Below are positions 1 to 7,571 of a DNA stretch of 60,789 bases, in pieces. Position numbers and translations under genes: made by a program. A model generated the notes under the pieces. It was not told the DNA's origin, ran no database searches, and worked only from the letters and a program-made list of their open reading frames with translations. Positions within the stretch are counted from its first letter, which is position 1. Each line of letters opens with the position of its first letter. The stretch spans positions 1-60,789 of the forward strand of contig WSXY01000011.1 of NCBI GenBank assembly GCA_009773565.1, in the 5' to 3' direction. The stretch comes from Actinomycetota bacterium (lineage in GTDB: Bacteria; Actinomycetota; Coriobacteriia; Anaerosomatales; Anaerosomataceae).

Positions 1-237
1 GTGCGCGTAGTGACGCTTGTCGGTCTCGTACTCGACGTGAGCGATAGCGATGGTGATACCGCGCTCGCGCTCTTCCGGCGCCTTGTCGATCTGGTCGAAA
101 GGCGTGAAGTCCGCATAGCCCTTCTCGGCCAGGGTCTTCGTGATAGCGGCAGTGAGCGTCGTCTTGCCATGGTCAACGTGACCGATGGTGCCGATGTTCA
201 TGTGCGGCTTCGTGCGCTCGAACTTCTTCTTCGCCAT
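1..237 (-). CDS. tuf: Elongation factor Tu, N-terminal part (cut by window edge)
   Basis: Translation factor that carries aminoacyl-tRNA to the ribosome as a GTP complex. The minus-strand reading begins [20 protein letters not shown] and continues through the P-loop [11 protein letters not shown] and the switch region [16 protein letters not shown], which are diagnostic of EF-Tu. The start ATG at 237 has an AGGAGGAGACTC-type ribosome-binding site just upstream. Only the first 79 codons lie in the window and the frame is open to the edge. It sits directly downstream of three tRNA genes on the same strand, so it is probably cotranscribed with them. Confidence 0.97.
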   Translation of the reverse strand, partial: MAKKKFERTKPHMNIGTIGHVDHGKTTLTAAITKTLAEKGYADFTPFDQIDKAPEERERGITIAIAHVEYETDKRHYAH

Positions 238-373
238 GAGTCTCCTCCTCTGGGCCTTCCGACGGGCCGGGCAAGACCTGCGTCCTGCGTGTGCCGGTAT
301 ACCGTCTCGTTAGCTTCACGTTCGTCTTCTTCATATCCAACGCGGAACACCATCAGCGTCCGCGACAAATGCC

Positions 374-450
374 TGGTAGCGGCGACTGGATTCGAACCAG
401 TGACAACACGGGTATGAACCGTGCGCTCTGACCAACTGAGCTACGCCGCC
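374..450 (-). tRNA. tRNA-Met (CAT)
   Basis: A full cloverleaf of 77 bases can be drawn on the minus strand, with acceptor GGCGGCG pairing to CGCCGCT (one G-U at 1-72), T-arm GGTTCGAATCC, and encoded CCA. The anticodon loop carries CAT. The acceptor starts with a G1-U72 pair rather than the unpaired C1 of an initiator, so it is more likely the elongator tRNA. It is third in a Tyr-Thr-Met cluster ahead of tuf. Confidence 0.95.
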
Positions 451-484
451 ACGAGCCAGCCACAACGGGCTGACGATTAGTCGA

Positions 485-560
<76 letters not shown>

Positions 561-590
561 GTAGCAACCCTGCGCATTGCAGGGAGCAAA

Positions 591-675
591 TGGTGGGGGC
601 GCCAGGATTCGAACCTGGGTAGGCGTAGCCAACGGGTTTACAGCCCGTCCCCTTTAGCCACTCGGGCACACCCCC
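591..675 (-). tRNA. tRNA-Tyr (GTA)
   Basis: Minus-strand type II tRNA of about 85 bases with a long variable arm. Acceptor GGGGGTG pairs with CGCCCCC (one G-T/U pair), the anticodon stem ACGGG/CCCGT encloses loop CTGTAAA (anticodon GTA), and CCA is encoded. It is the first gene of the cluster, about 60 bases from the promoter at 737-766. Confidence 0.95.
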
Positions 676-736
676 AACAACAAAAAAGCCGCGCTCACTC
701 ACTTTTCAAGTTGCTTGCCTGACGAAAGGCAGGTGA

Positions 737-766
737 ATACTACTCTATCGGTTCGAGCAGTGTCAA
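737..766 (-). promoter_or_regulatory. Sigma-70-type promoter of the tRNA-tuf cluster
   Basis: On the minus strand TTGACA (766-761) is followed after 18 bases by TAGTAT (742-737). Both match the housekeeping consensus closely, and the element lies 60 bases upstream of tRNA-Tyr. No other gene start lies between it and the tRNAs. Confidence 0.75.
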
Positions 767-839
767 CGACTACAACGGTGCCGGGCGTATCCAAGAATGA
801 GCACGCGTGTTTGAGAATTTGGAGCAGCGGACCGGGCGT

Positions 840-1457
840 CTAAGACCGCCCGAACGCTCCGAAGACCGCGCCTACGTCCCGGATACCAGCGACAGCTCCG
901 TCTACCTCGGCCCGCGGTACGATTCGATACCACGCCGAGCGCCCCTCGCTAAGCACGGGCCTGGTCGCAAAACGGTCGGCCGAAGTATCGAACCAAGCGC
1001 GCAGACCGGGCATCGGGACGATGCGCAGATTATCACGCTCGACCTTGAGTTCCCCGAAGAAGACCTCGTCCGGCTCCTCCATGAGCGCGGAGACCTCGTC
1101 TTCGGTCTGCCCGAGCGCGATGCAGTAGTAGTAGAGCTCATCCGCACGCGAACGCTGAACCCAGCCAGGCTGCCGGGTGTTGGAGTCGGCGATGGTCTCA
1201 AGTCCATAGCTATCGGTTGATGTCCTATAGAAGATCAATTCTCGATTCGCGATCTTCGCGGGATCCGTGCCGTAGTAAGAATCGGCCTTGACCTTGATTC
1301 CGATCCTTCGTCCCCCTGCCGAGTAGAACAGATCGATCCCCTCGGCACCGTCTTGCATCCCTCCGGCCACAATGGCATCGCTATAACCACGGTCGCGCAG
1401 ATAGCGCACAAGAATACGCAGGCTGACTTCGTGCAAAAGTGCGCTGCCTTTCAGCAC
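840..1457 (-). CDS. Unknown protein, possibly with a restriction-endonuclease-like fold
   Basis: A 205-residue soluble protein starting with GTG at 1457 behind a G-rich Shine-Dalgarno run. I do not recognise a named family. The N-terminal half has the order E-x(n)-D-x(n)-I-G-I-K-V-K (EGIDLF then RIGIKVKADSYYG), which resembles the acidic/lysine core of PD-(D/E)XK nucleases, followed by a basic-aromatic stretch. Nothing in the sequence proves catalysis. It is alone on its strand between the tRNA cluster and the cyclic-nucleotide-binding gene, with about 55 bases to that gene. Alternatives are a DNA-binding or structural protein with the same core fold. Confidence 0.6.
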   Translation of the reverse strand: MLKGSALLHEVSLRILVRYLRDRGYSDAIVAGGMQDGAEGIDLFYSAGGRRIGIKVKADSYYGTDPAKIANRELIFYRTSTDSYGLETIADSNTRQPGWVQRSRADELYYYCIALGQTEDEVSALMEEPDEVFFGELKVERDNLRIVPMPGLRAWFDTSADRFATRPVLSEGRSAWYRIVPRAEVDGAVAGIRDVGAVFGAFGRS

Positions 1458-1512
1458 CGTAGCCCCCCCCTCCCCCGTTCGTATACACCACCCGAGACGA
1501 TGCTCGCCTCGC

Positions 1513-1926
1513 CTATCGCGCCATTCGCTCGTCGGCCACCCGCAGCCGCCTGCTCAAGACTTCAAGCAACTTGATGGCAATCGAAGGCGTTCGCTCGATG
1601 AGCGCTTTGAAATCCCAACTTGACAGCATCAGACAGCGGGTCTCGTCGATCGCCCTGATAGTGGCAGATCGCGGCGCGCTATCCAGGAGCGACATCTCCC
1701 CGAAGAAGTCCCCCGTGCCGAACGCTCCAAGGACGCTACCGTCACGCTCGATGCCTACACGTCCACCCAGAATGAGGTAGAAGGCCTGACCAGGTGTTCC
1801 TTGCGTCACGATGATCTGCCCGGGAGCGTAGGCGTGTTCCTGAGCGACCGCAACTATGCTGGCGATCTCATCGGGAGTGCAACTCTCGAAGATGGGCACC
1901 TTGCCCAGGAATTCCTCCCACGTCAT
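1513..1926 (-). CDS. Stand-alone cyclic-nucleotide-binding domain protein
   Basis: A 137-residue protein made almost entirely of one CRP-like cyclic-nucleotide-binding domain. It shows the beta-roll signature (GQIIVTQGTPGQAFYLILGG) and a phosphate-binding cassette, GEMSLLDSAPRSATIRA, with the usual glutamate and arginine, followed by C-terminal helices. There is no DNA-binding helix-turn-helix, so it is not a CRP regulator but a sensor that would act through a partner. The start ATG at 1926 has GGAGG seven bases upstream. A membrane-anchored class III nucleotide cyclase lies 1.8 kb away (3752-5296), so the two could be producer and reader of the same messenger; that is inference. Confidence 0.85.
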   Translation of the reverse strand: MTWEEFLGKVPIFESCTPDEIASIVAVAQEHAYAPGQIIVTQGTPGQAFYLILGGRVGIERDGSVLGAFGTGDFFGEMSLLDSAPRSATIRAIDETRCLMLSSWDFKALIERTPSIAIKLLEVLSRRLRVADERMAR

Positions 1927-2042
1927 ATCTCAGCCTCCGCGACTCGTGCTGCCGGGGTACCGCCTACCATGCTAGTCCATCGTCGGCCCATGCGATAGCG
2001 TCGCCCGATCCAGGGGTCCCACCGTTTCGCCTGCAAAGGGTG

Positions 2043-2869
2043 TCAGGTGCCCGAATCTTCCTCGTCAACACACGCACGGTTGCCGGGTCTGACGCACAGC
2101 GTGGCCCAAGCAAGCGGCACCATACCCAGCGTCAAGAGTCCACCGATGAGACCCGGAGACCAGACGCTTACCCGCTGAATCAAAAACCCTGCGAGGATAG
2201 GCGCCGGGATTCGCGTGAAACTCTGGATCGACGTCTGCCGCCCGAGGATCCCACCCACCTCATCGTGATCGACCGCCTTTCGCAAGCGCACTTGTTGTGA
2301 TCGTATTCGTGACGGCCAGCCCCACCGACAATGCCGGCATGAGGAGCAGCAGCGGACCGACCCGCTTGTGCTTGAGGGCATCGAGCAATGCCCGGGGATC
2401 AAAGGCATGTCGCCGCTCCCTGGCTGCGAGGCGTACCTTGTCATCCGTAGAAAGAGATTCTGGCAAGAGGAACAACACCGCAAGAGCGTTCGCGAGAGCA
2501 AGGCCCGCGCCGACCCAGGCCGGTAGCGCGTAGCTGATGCCGGAGAGCAATCCACCCGTGACGGGACCCAGAATGAAGCCGATTCCAAAAGCCGCTCCGA
2601 TCAACCCGAGCGCTTTGCCCCTGTCTTTAGGATCGGTGACATCTGCGATGTATGCCTGGGCAACGCTGATATTCCCGCCCGTGATGCCATCAACGAACCG
2701 ACTGATGAACAGGATGGGAAGGAAGCGGGCGACCCGCAAGAACCACAAACCCCGCAGCCGTACCGAGAATGCTGACGATGAGGACCGGCTTCCGTCCGAC
2801 AGCGTCAGAGAGACGACCGAGGAGCGGCGCCGCAAAGACCTGCGCCAGCGGGTAGGCGGCGGTCAACAT
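2043..2869 (-). pseudogene. Decayed MFS (tetracycline-efflux-like) drug transporter
   Basis: Three pieces of one major-facilitator transporter lie in different minus-strand frames. The first (from 2869) carries the TM2-TM3 motif A, LGRLSDAVGRKPVL. The second (about 2720-2290) carries ISRFVDGITGGNISVAQAYI and the motif C-like GFILGPVTGGLL. The third (to 2043) carries the last helices, AGFLIQRVSVWSPGLIGGLL. At least two frameshifts separate them, TM1 is missing at the front, and the piece normally holding TM8-TM9 is absent. An intact member would be about 400 residues with 12 helices; here about 270 codons remain. Point sequencing errors could explain the frameshifts but not the missing helices. 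Confidence 0.8.
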
Positions 2870-3017
2870 TCCTCGATTTCGAAGTCATGGGGTCTCAGAT
2901 CGGTTCTCGTAACCGGCGATAGTGGCATGTGTCCCGGATGCGTTACCGTATCCGATGGTACACAATGGCAGTATCGGCGTTCCGACGAAAGTACGCGGCG
3001 ACCGGCTGGAGGCTTGT

Positions 3018-3731
3018 GTGGCGCTATTCCTGGCGTTGTTCCTCGGTCACCTGCTCGGAGACTTCGTGTTCCAGCCCGGACGGCTGGTCGTCGCGAAGCG
3101 GCATGGCTACCGAGGGATGCTGCTCCACACTGGCATCATCACGACCTGTACCGCCTTCATGGTGCTCGGCCAAATCTCTCGCACGTGGCCCGCAGTCGTC
3201 GCCGTCGCTCTCGCCCATCTCGGCATCGAACATCTCTCTGTCCGCGCACGACGAATACGTCAGGCATCCGGACTCGCGCTCTTCCTTCTCGACCAGGCAC
3301 TGCATATCGTCTCGCTCGCTATCATCGCGGCGGTTCTGAACGGCGGAGGAGAGCCCTCGCTCGTACTCTGGGCAAGTTCTATCGCCCTCATGGCTACCCT
3401 CTGCGGCATAGTCACAGTCGCGTTCCTCGGCTCCATCCTCGCATTCGAGGTCCGCGTCGCGACCATGGGTGACTCCGCACCTCCCGAGCCCATCCTCAAG
3501 CTCGACCTCCTGCGCATCTACGGCTTTGCCGAACGAGCAGGCGCGCTCTTGGTCGGCCTCGTCTCACCATCGCCCGCGCTGGGGCTGCTCCTGTTCGTGC
3601 CTCGCGCAGCGTACGCGCTCGCCCTACGAGGAGAACGTCGAACCCGGCAGCTGACCGAGGCTGCGGTAGGACTTACCCTCTGCTGCATCGCCTGGGCACT
3701 CATCACCGTGCTCAAGGGCACGGGATCCTAA
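3018..3731 (+). CDS. DUF3307 membrane protein
   Basis: A 237-residue polytopic membrane protein. The N-terminus VALFLALFLGHLLGDFVFQP, followed by a lysine and an MLLHTGI segment, is the hallmark of DUF3307, a family of unknown function in which conserved His/Asp residues sit in the first helices. About six hydrophobic segments follow. I chose GTG at 3018 because GGAGG lies five bases upstream and the longer open frame adds only a non-conserved extension. It ends 20 bases before the nucleotide cyclase gene, so the two form an operon. Possibly DUF3307 passes a membrane signal to the cyclase; this is inferred from pairing only. Confidence 0.8.
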   Translation: MALFLALFLGHLLGDFVFQPGRLVVAKRHGYRGMLLHTGIITTCTAFMVLGQISRTWPAVVAVALAHLGIEHLSVRARRIRQASGLALFLLDQALHIVSLAIIAAVLNGGGEPSLVLWASSIALMATLCGIVTVAFLGSILAFEVRVATMGDSAPPEPILKLDLLRIYGFAERAGALLVGLVSPSPALGLLLFVPRAAYALALRGERRTRQLTEAAVGLTLCCIAWALITVLKGTGS

Positions 3732-3751
3732 CCGAGAAGGAGTCGCACTTC

Positions 3752-5296
3752 ATGGTCAAAGAGCGCTTCATACGCCACAACTCCCGGTATCTTCCGTGGA
3801 CGCGAGCGGCGGCGTTTGCCGCCGTCACCGCGATCCTGTTGCTGAAGATGCCGTTCTACCCCACCCCCTTCATTGCTCTCGCAGTGATCGGAACGGGCGC
3901 TCTCGCATTTGCCACGCCTTCGCTGGCGGCGCTGCTCTTTATTGGCATCATCGCGTTGCCGATCCTGGCCGCAAACTTCGTGGTCGGTGCGCTCTTTCTC
4001 ATACTCGGTTTCAGCGCGACGCAGTATCTCGGTGCAGACCACGCAAAAGGATTCCTCGTAATCATGCTCCTCGCGGTTGCGCTACCCTTCCATGCAGAGT
4101 GGTCCGTGATCGTACTCTCCGGCTACCTGCTCGGATCCGCACAGGGTGCGATTGCAGCTCTCCTCGCATGCCTCCTGCTGCAGGCCACCGGCGCCTTGCT
4201 CGGTCTGCACGATCTCGGGTCGCTTGTTGTCGGAGGGAGCGGATCGGGCGTTCTTTGGTTTGGCCCGGCGCCCCAGGCTCCGTTCGCGTTCGGGTGGCTC
4301 GCTCCCCGAATCGCTGAGGCCAACCCCGGTAGCGTACTCGCGAGTATCACTGCCGCAAAGCCCGTCGCAGCGCTCGTCGCGCAGCCGCTACTGTGGGGAT
4401 TTGGGGCAGCGCTCGGGGGGATATTTCACCGCCCGCACACCGGCACGGCGCGGCTCACGACTGCTGCAGGCATCGGCGGAATCACCGTCATACTCGCCGC
4501 AGGGTTGACGGTGGCACTCACGGCCCTCGGGGGAGCGCCGTCGCTCCGCGTGATGTTGCTCGCCGGTGTGGTGTCAACGGTCATTGCGGTCATCGTCACC
4601 ACGTTGACCGAGTGGACGTTCGGGCTGAAAATACCCGAGACTCCGGCTCCGACCCAGGCTTCTACTCACGGCGTCCGGGCTGAAGATGCAGACGTCGACG
4701 AGCTTCTGCGGATGATCTCCTCGGCGGAGGACGCACTTGTAACCCGTCACACATCGTCGGCGGTCGTCATGCTGACGGACATGAAGTCCTTCTCGCGCAT
4801 GACCGAAGAGGTTGGCAGCATGGCTTCGGCCAAACTGGTGCAAAGACAGCGCGACTTGCTCCTGCCAATCATCGATAAGTACCAGGGCCATGGGAAATCG
4901 ACCGGCGGTGACGGGCTTGTCGCAGCCTTCGGGCGCGCCAAGGACGCCGTAGACGCCGCCGTAGCCATGCAACGCGCCGTAACGGCTTTGTGCGACGCGG
5001 GGGCCTCTGGCGGCTCCCTGGCGATCCGTATCGGCATCGCACAGGGAGAGGTCGTTCTCGACAAGGGCGGACGACCGTTCATCGGCGCTGCCCTCAACCT
5101 CGCGGCACGCGTGATGGATCTTGCCGATGGCGGGCGGATCATGGTCACTGATGAAACGGTGAACGCTGCCGGAATTGGCGATGAGATCATTCACCGGCAC
5201 GGTTCGTTCGATCTCAAGAACATCCAGAAGCCGGTCGGCGTGACCGAGATCCTGTGGTGCGACAACCAGCAGCCGCAGGACATCGCGAGCCTGTAA
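3752..5296 (+). CDS. Membrane-anchored class III adenylate/guanylate cyclase
   Basis: A 514-residue protein with a hydrophobic N-terminal half (about eight helices, residues 15-295) and a C-terminal class III nucleotide cyclase domain (about 325-505). In the catalytic part, TDMKSFS supplies the first metal-binding aspartate and STGGDGLVAAF the second. A later FIGAALNLAARVM segment matches the usual dimer/transition-state region (normally G-x-x-x-N-x-A-x-R). The final DLKNIQKPVGVTEILW is typical of this family. The start has AAGGAG upstream. The product, cAMP or cGMP, cannot be told from the sequence. It lies 20 bases after the DUF3307 gene, and a hairpin terminator follows it. Confidence 0.9.
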   Translation: MVKERFIRHNSRYLPWTRAAAFAAVTAILLLKMPFYPTPFIALAVIGTGALAFATPSLAALLFIGIIALPILAANFVVGALFLILGFSATQYLGADHAKGFLVIMLLAVALPFHAEWSVIVLSGYLLGSAQGAIAALLACLLLQATGALLGLHDLGSLVVGGSGSGVLWFGPAPQAPFAFGWLAPRIAEANPGSVLASITAAKPVAALVAQPLLWGFGAALGGIFHRPHTGTARLTTAAGIGGITVILAAGLTVALTALGGAPSLRVMLLAGVVSTVIAVIVTTLTEWTFGLKIPETPAPTQASTHGVRAEDADVDELLRMISSAEDALVTRHTSSAVVMLTDMKSFSRMTEEVGSMASAKLVQRQRDLLLPIIDKYQGHGKSTGGDGLVAAFGRAKDAVDAAVAMQRAVTALCDAGASGGSLAIRIGIAQGEVVLDKGGRPFIGAALNLAARVMDLADGGRIMVTDETVNAAGIGDEIIHRHGSFDLKNIQKPVGVTEILWCDNQQPQDIASL

Positions 5297-5303
5297 ACGA
5301 TGA

Positions 5304-5332
5304 AAGCCCGGACCAAGAATCAGTCCGGGCTT
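5304..5332. terminator. Bidirectional hairpin between cyclase and tRNA-Thr
   Basis: A perfect 10-bp inverted repeat (AAGCCCGGAC / GTCCGGGCTT) with a nine-base loop lies between the convergent cyclase gene and tRNA-Thr. The minus-strand transcript continues TTTCATC after the stem, which suits a terminator for the minus-strand tRNA; on the plus strand the tract is short. Confidence 0.65.
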
Positions 5333-5341
5333 GTCGGTCGC

Positions 5342-5416
5342 TGGAGCCGACGGAGGGAATTGAACCCACAACCTATCGCTTACAAGGCGATTGCTCTACC
5401 GTTGAGCTACGTCGGC
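5342..5416 (-). tRNA. tRNA-Thr (TGT)
   Basis: Minus-strand cloverleaf of 75 bases: acceptor GCCGACG/CGTCGGC, anticodon stem ATCGC/GCGAT enclosing CTTGTAA (anticodon TGT), T-loop GTTCAATTC, encoded CCA. It complements the GGT isoacceptor at 485-560. It lies 55 bases downstream of sigH on the same strand. Confidence 0.95.
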
Positions 5417-5471
5417 GAAGCCCGCCTATTGTAGACTGGCGCGCGCAAACCGCCAACACTCCTGCGGTACT

Positions 5472-6119
5472 TCAGCAGGCTCTGCAGCGCTCAATCTGGA
5501 ACTCGATCTTGCGCTTGATGCGCTGCAGCGCGTTATCCACTGACTTTACGTGTCGACCAAGATATGTTGCGACCTCCTGGTACGACTTGCCTTCCACGTA
5601 GAGTCGCAGTACCTCAGACTCGAAGGGTGACAGTACCTGCAGGAAGCCCTGGCGGATGTTCGCGGTTTCCCAGGCGGAGATCACGATCTCTGCAGGGTCG
5701 CAGACTTCCTTGGCCGCCAGAATGTCGGCGAGGACCCGATCGCCCTCCTCCTCCATGCTCGTTGAGCGGCTGAGGGAAACGTACGTATTGAGCGGCGAGT
5801 GCTTCTGCCTGGTTGCAGACTTGATCGCGGTGATGAGCTGACGAGTGATGCACAGCTCGGCGAAAGAACGGAAACTTGACTGACGAGTCGGGTCATAATC
5901 GCGGATGGCCTTGAAGAGACCGATCATGCCTTCTTGAACGACATCGTCACGATCCGCGCCAGCAAGGAAATAAGAACGAGCCTTGCAGCGCACAAAACTA
6001 CGATAGCGGTGGACGAGCAAGGCGCTTGCCTGTTCATCACCAGCCTGTGCCGCGCAGATAAGCGCTAGTTCGTCGGGACGTCCAAGTCTACGTCGCGGAG
6101 CTTCTGCCAGTCTTTGCAA
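5472..6119 (-). CDS. sigH: SigH-type RNA polymerase sigma factor
   Basis: A sigma-70-family factor of the SigH (sigma-30) group. Region 2 shows FVRCKARSYFLAGADRDDVV, QEGMIGLFKAIRDYD and SFRSFAELCITRQLITAIK. Region 4 near the C-terminus shows LSPFESEVLRLYVEGKSYQE and an HTH with HVKSVDNALQRIKRK. I place the start at TTG 6119, which has GGGAGGG upstream and gives 215 residues, the usual family length; the frame stays open further but that extension is unconserved. In Bacillus SigH acts at the transition to stationary phase and competence. Its place at the end of the clpC-to-yacP block matches Firmicutes gene order. A strong promoter with an internal palindrome lies 95 bases upstream. Confidence 0.92.
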   Translation of the reverse strand: MQRLAEAPRRRLGRPDELALICAAQAGDEQASALLVHRYRSFVRCKARSYFLAGADRDDVVQEGMIGLFKAIRDYDPTRQSSFRSFAELCITRQLITAIKSATRQKHSPLNTYVSLSRSTSMEEEGDRVLADILAAKEVCDPAEIVISAWETANIRQGFLQVLSPFESEVLRLYVEGKSYQEVATYLGRHVKSVDNALQRIKRKIEFQIERCRAC

Positions 6120-6213
6120 TGTGTTTCCCTCCCGAGCTTTCCCCCAAAACGAGGAGAGGTGCCGCGCTTGCCGCACGCACTTGTGAAAAACAACACATAC
6201 CTGCCCCACAGCG

Positions 6214-6241
6214 AAGATAGCACCCCCGGGAGTGCTGTCAA
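6214..6241 (-). promoter_or_regulatory. sigH promoter with palindromic spacer (possible operator)
   Basis: On the minus strand TTGACA (6241-6236) is separated by 16 bases from TATCTT (6219-6214). An 18-base imperfect palindrome, AGCAC-n-CCCGGG-n-GTGCT, occupies 6219-6236, that is, the whole spacer. That is the classic position for a repressor site, but no regulator is identified. Confidence 0.6.
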
Positions 6242-6311
6242 CGCCATCTGCCGAGCCTGAAGAAACCTGATAATGCCGCGTGCTCAAAGACAGCGTTCAC
6301 ATCATCAACTA

Positions 6312-6830
6312 TTAAGTTATCTGAGCGCCACCAGCCCGTGCCCAGCGAGAAAGTGCGTCACGCACGTCAGGAGCGATGCGCTCCTGAAGAACACCCTTAC
6401 GTCCCTCAGCAGAAACATCTGACTTCCAATCCCCTGTTTCTGAGCGCAGAGCATCGCAGAATTCTGAGGAGGACATCCGCGTGACTCCTCGTCCCATGAC
6501 TGTCCACTGTGTATCGGCGTCAGAGGTCACGACAACCGTGCGCTCGTCACGGTCTCGCGCACGCGCCGCAAGTGCCTCGATGACGGAATCAGCTGTCTCA
6601 CCCGCCCGCGAGAAAAGGATCGTCACGCCCGCGATATGATGCGGCGTGCCGTCCGACGCGGGATTCCCGCCGCCGTCAAAAACAACCGTCCCTCGAGCCT
6701 CACCGCGACAGTACGCAGCAACGTCTTCGACGAGCTGCGCGCGGGCAGTATCGAGGTCGTCACGCGCCAGCGACGCATAGTGTGCGTCCGAGAAGATCAG
6801 GTTGTATCCATCGACGATAAGGCGCTCCAC
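6312..6830 (-). CDS. yacP: YacP-type NYN-domain ribonuclease
   Basis: A 172-residue NYN (PIN-like) domain protein of the YacP/Rae1 family, which in Bacillus cleaves mRNA on the ribosome. The start IVDGYNLI supplies the first conserved aspartate, and later GTVVFDGGGNP, VTILFSRAGETADSVIEAL and VVVTSDADTQWTV supply the other acidic residues. I chose GTG at 6830 because GGAAGG lies six bases before it and it sits two bases after the rlmB stop, suggesting coupling; the longer frame would run into rlmB. Confidence 0.88.
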   Translation of the reverse strand: MERLIVDGYNLIFSDAHYASLARDDLDTARAQLVEDVAAYCRGEARGTVVFDGGGNPASDGTPHHIAGVTILFSRAGETADSVIEALAARARDRDERTVVVTSDADTQWTVMGRGVTRMSSSEFCDALRSETGDWKSDVSAEGRKGVLQERIAPDVRDALSRWARAGGAQIT

Positions 6831-6832
6831 GA

Positions 6833-7570
6833 TCAGCCTTCCGTGCCGCGCCGTACCCATTCGAACGCGAAGACCGTTGCCGCCTGGGCCACGTTGAGCG
6901 AGCCAACGCGTCCTGCGACCGGGATCCGGACGAGAAAGTCACAGTTCTCGGAGACCAGGCGCGAGAGTCCGGAACCCTCCGAGCCCAAGACCAGCACGAT
7001 TCGACCCTCGATCGGCGCCTCCCACAACGAGGAGGCTCCCCGCTCCGACGTTCCTGCTATCCAGTAGCCGGCGTCCTTGAGCCCCTTGAGCGTCTGCGTG
7101 AGGTTCGTCACCTTGATGACGGGCAGGTACGCCGTTGCGCCGGCTGCCGCCTTGTGGACCACTGCCGTCACGGGTGCGCTCCTGCGGTCGGCAACAATCA
7201 CCGCATCTGCACCGGCAACTTCAGCTGACCGAATCACTGCACCGAAGTTGCCAGGGTCGGTCACCTGGTCGAGGACGATAATGAGACTCCGTTCCTTACC
7301 CGCACACGCATCGAGAACGGTCCGGAAGTTCGCATAGTTGAACTCGGGTACTCGGGCCATCACGCCCTGGTGGTGGCCGCGCTCGCTCTCGCGATCGAGC
7401 TCAGCGCGATCGACATGAACGACCGCGATCCCGGCCTCCTTCGCAAGGCCGACGATCTCGTCGACGAGTGGGTCGGGACGCATTCCCTTCGCAATGAGGA
7501 TGCGGTTGACACGCTGACCGGAGCGCATGGCTTCCGCAACCGCATTGCGTCCTTCGATGAACTCGGACAT
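6833..7570 (-). CDS. rlmB: 23S rRNA (guanosine-2'-O)-methyltransferase, TrmH/SpoU family
   Basis: A 245-residue SPOUT methyltransferase. The N-terminal MSEFIEGRNAVAEAMRSG is the substrate-binding extension of RlmB-type enzymes. The knotted C-terminal domain shows LDQVTDPGNFGAVIRSAEVA (motif 1), LVLGSEGSGLSRLVSENCD (motif 2) and IPVAGRVGSLNVAQAATVFA (motif 3). It starts one base after the cysS stop and is followed closely by yacP, so it belongs to the same operon. The specific rRNA target is inferred from family and gene order. Confidence 0.92.
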   Translation of the reverse strand: MSEFIEGRNAVAEAMRSGQRVNRILIAKGMRPDPLVDEIVGLAKEAGIAVVHVDRAELDRESERGHHQGVMARVPEFNYANFRTVLDACAGKERSLIIVLDQVTDPGNFGAVIRSAEVAGADAVIVADRRSAPVTAVVHKAAAGATAYLPVIKVTNLTQTLKGLKDAGYWIAGTSERGASSLWEAPIEGRIVLVLGSEGSGLSRLVSENCDFLVRIPVAGRVGSLNVAQAATVFAFEWVRRGTEG

Positions 7571-7571
7571 C

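Noticed and set aside
6181-6200. Rex half-site TTGTGAA upstream of sigH
   Set aside because: The second half TTCACAA is missing at the required spacing.
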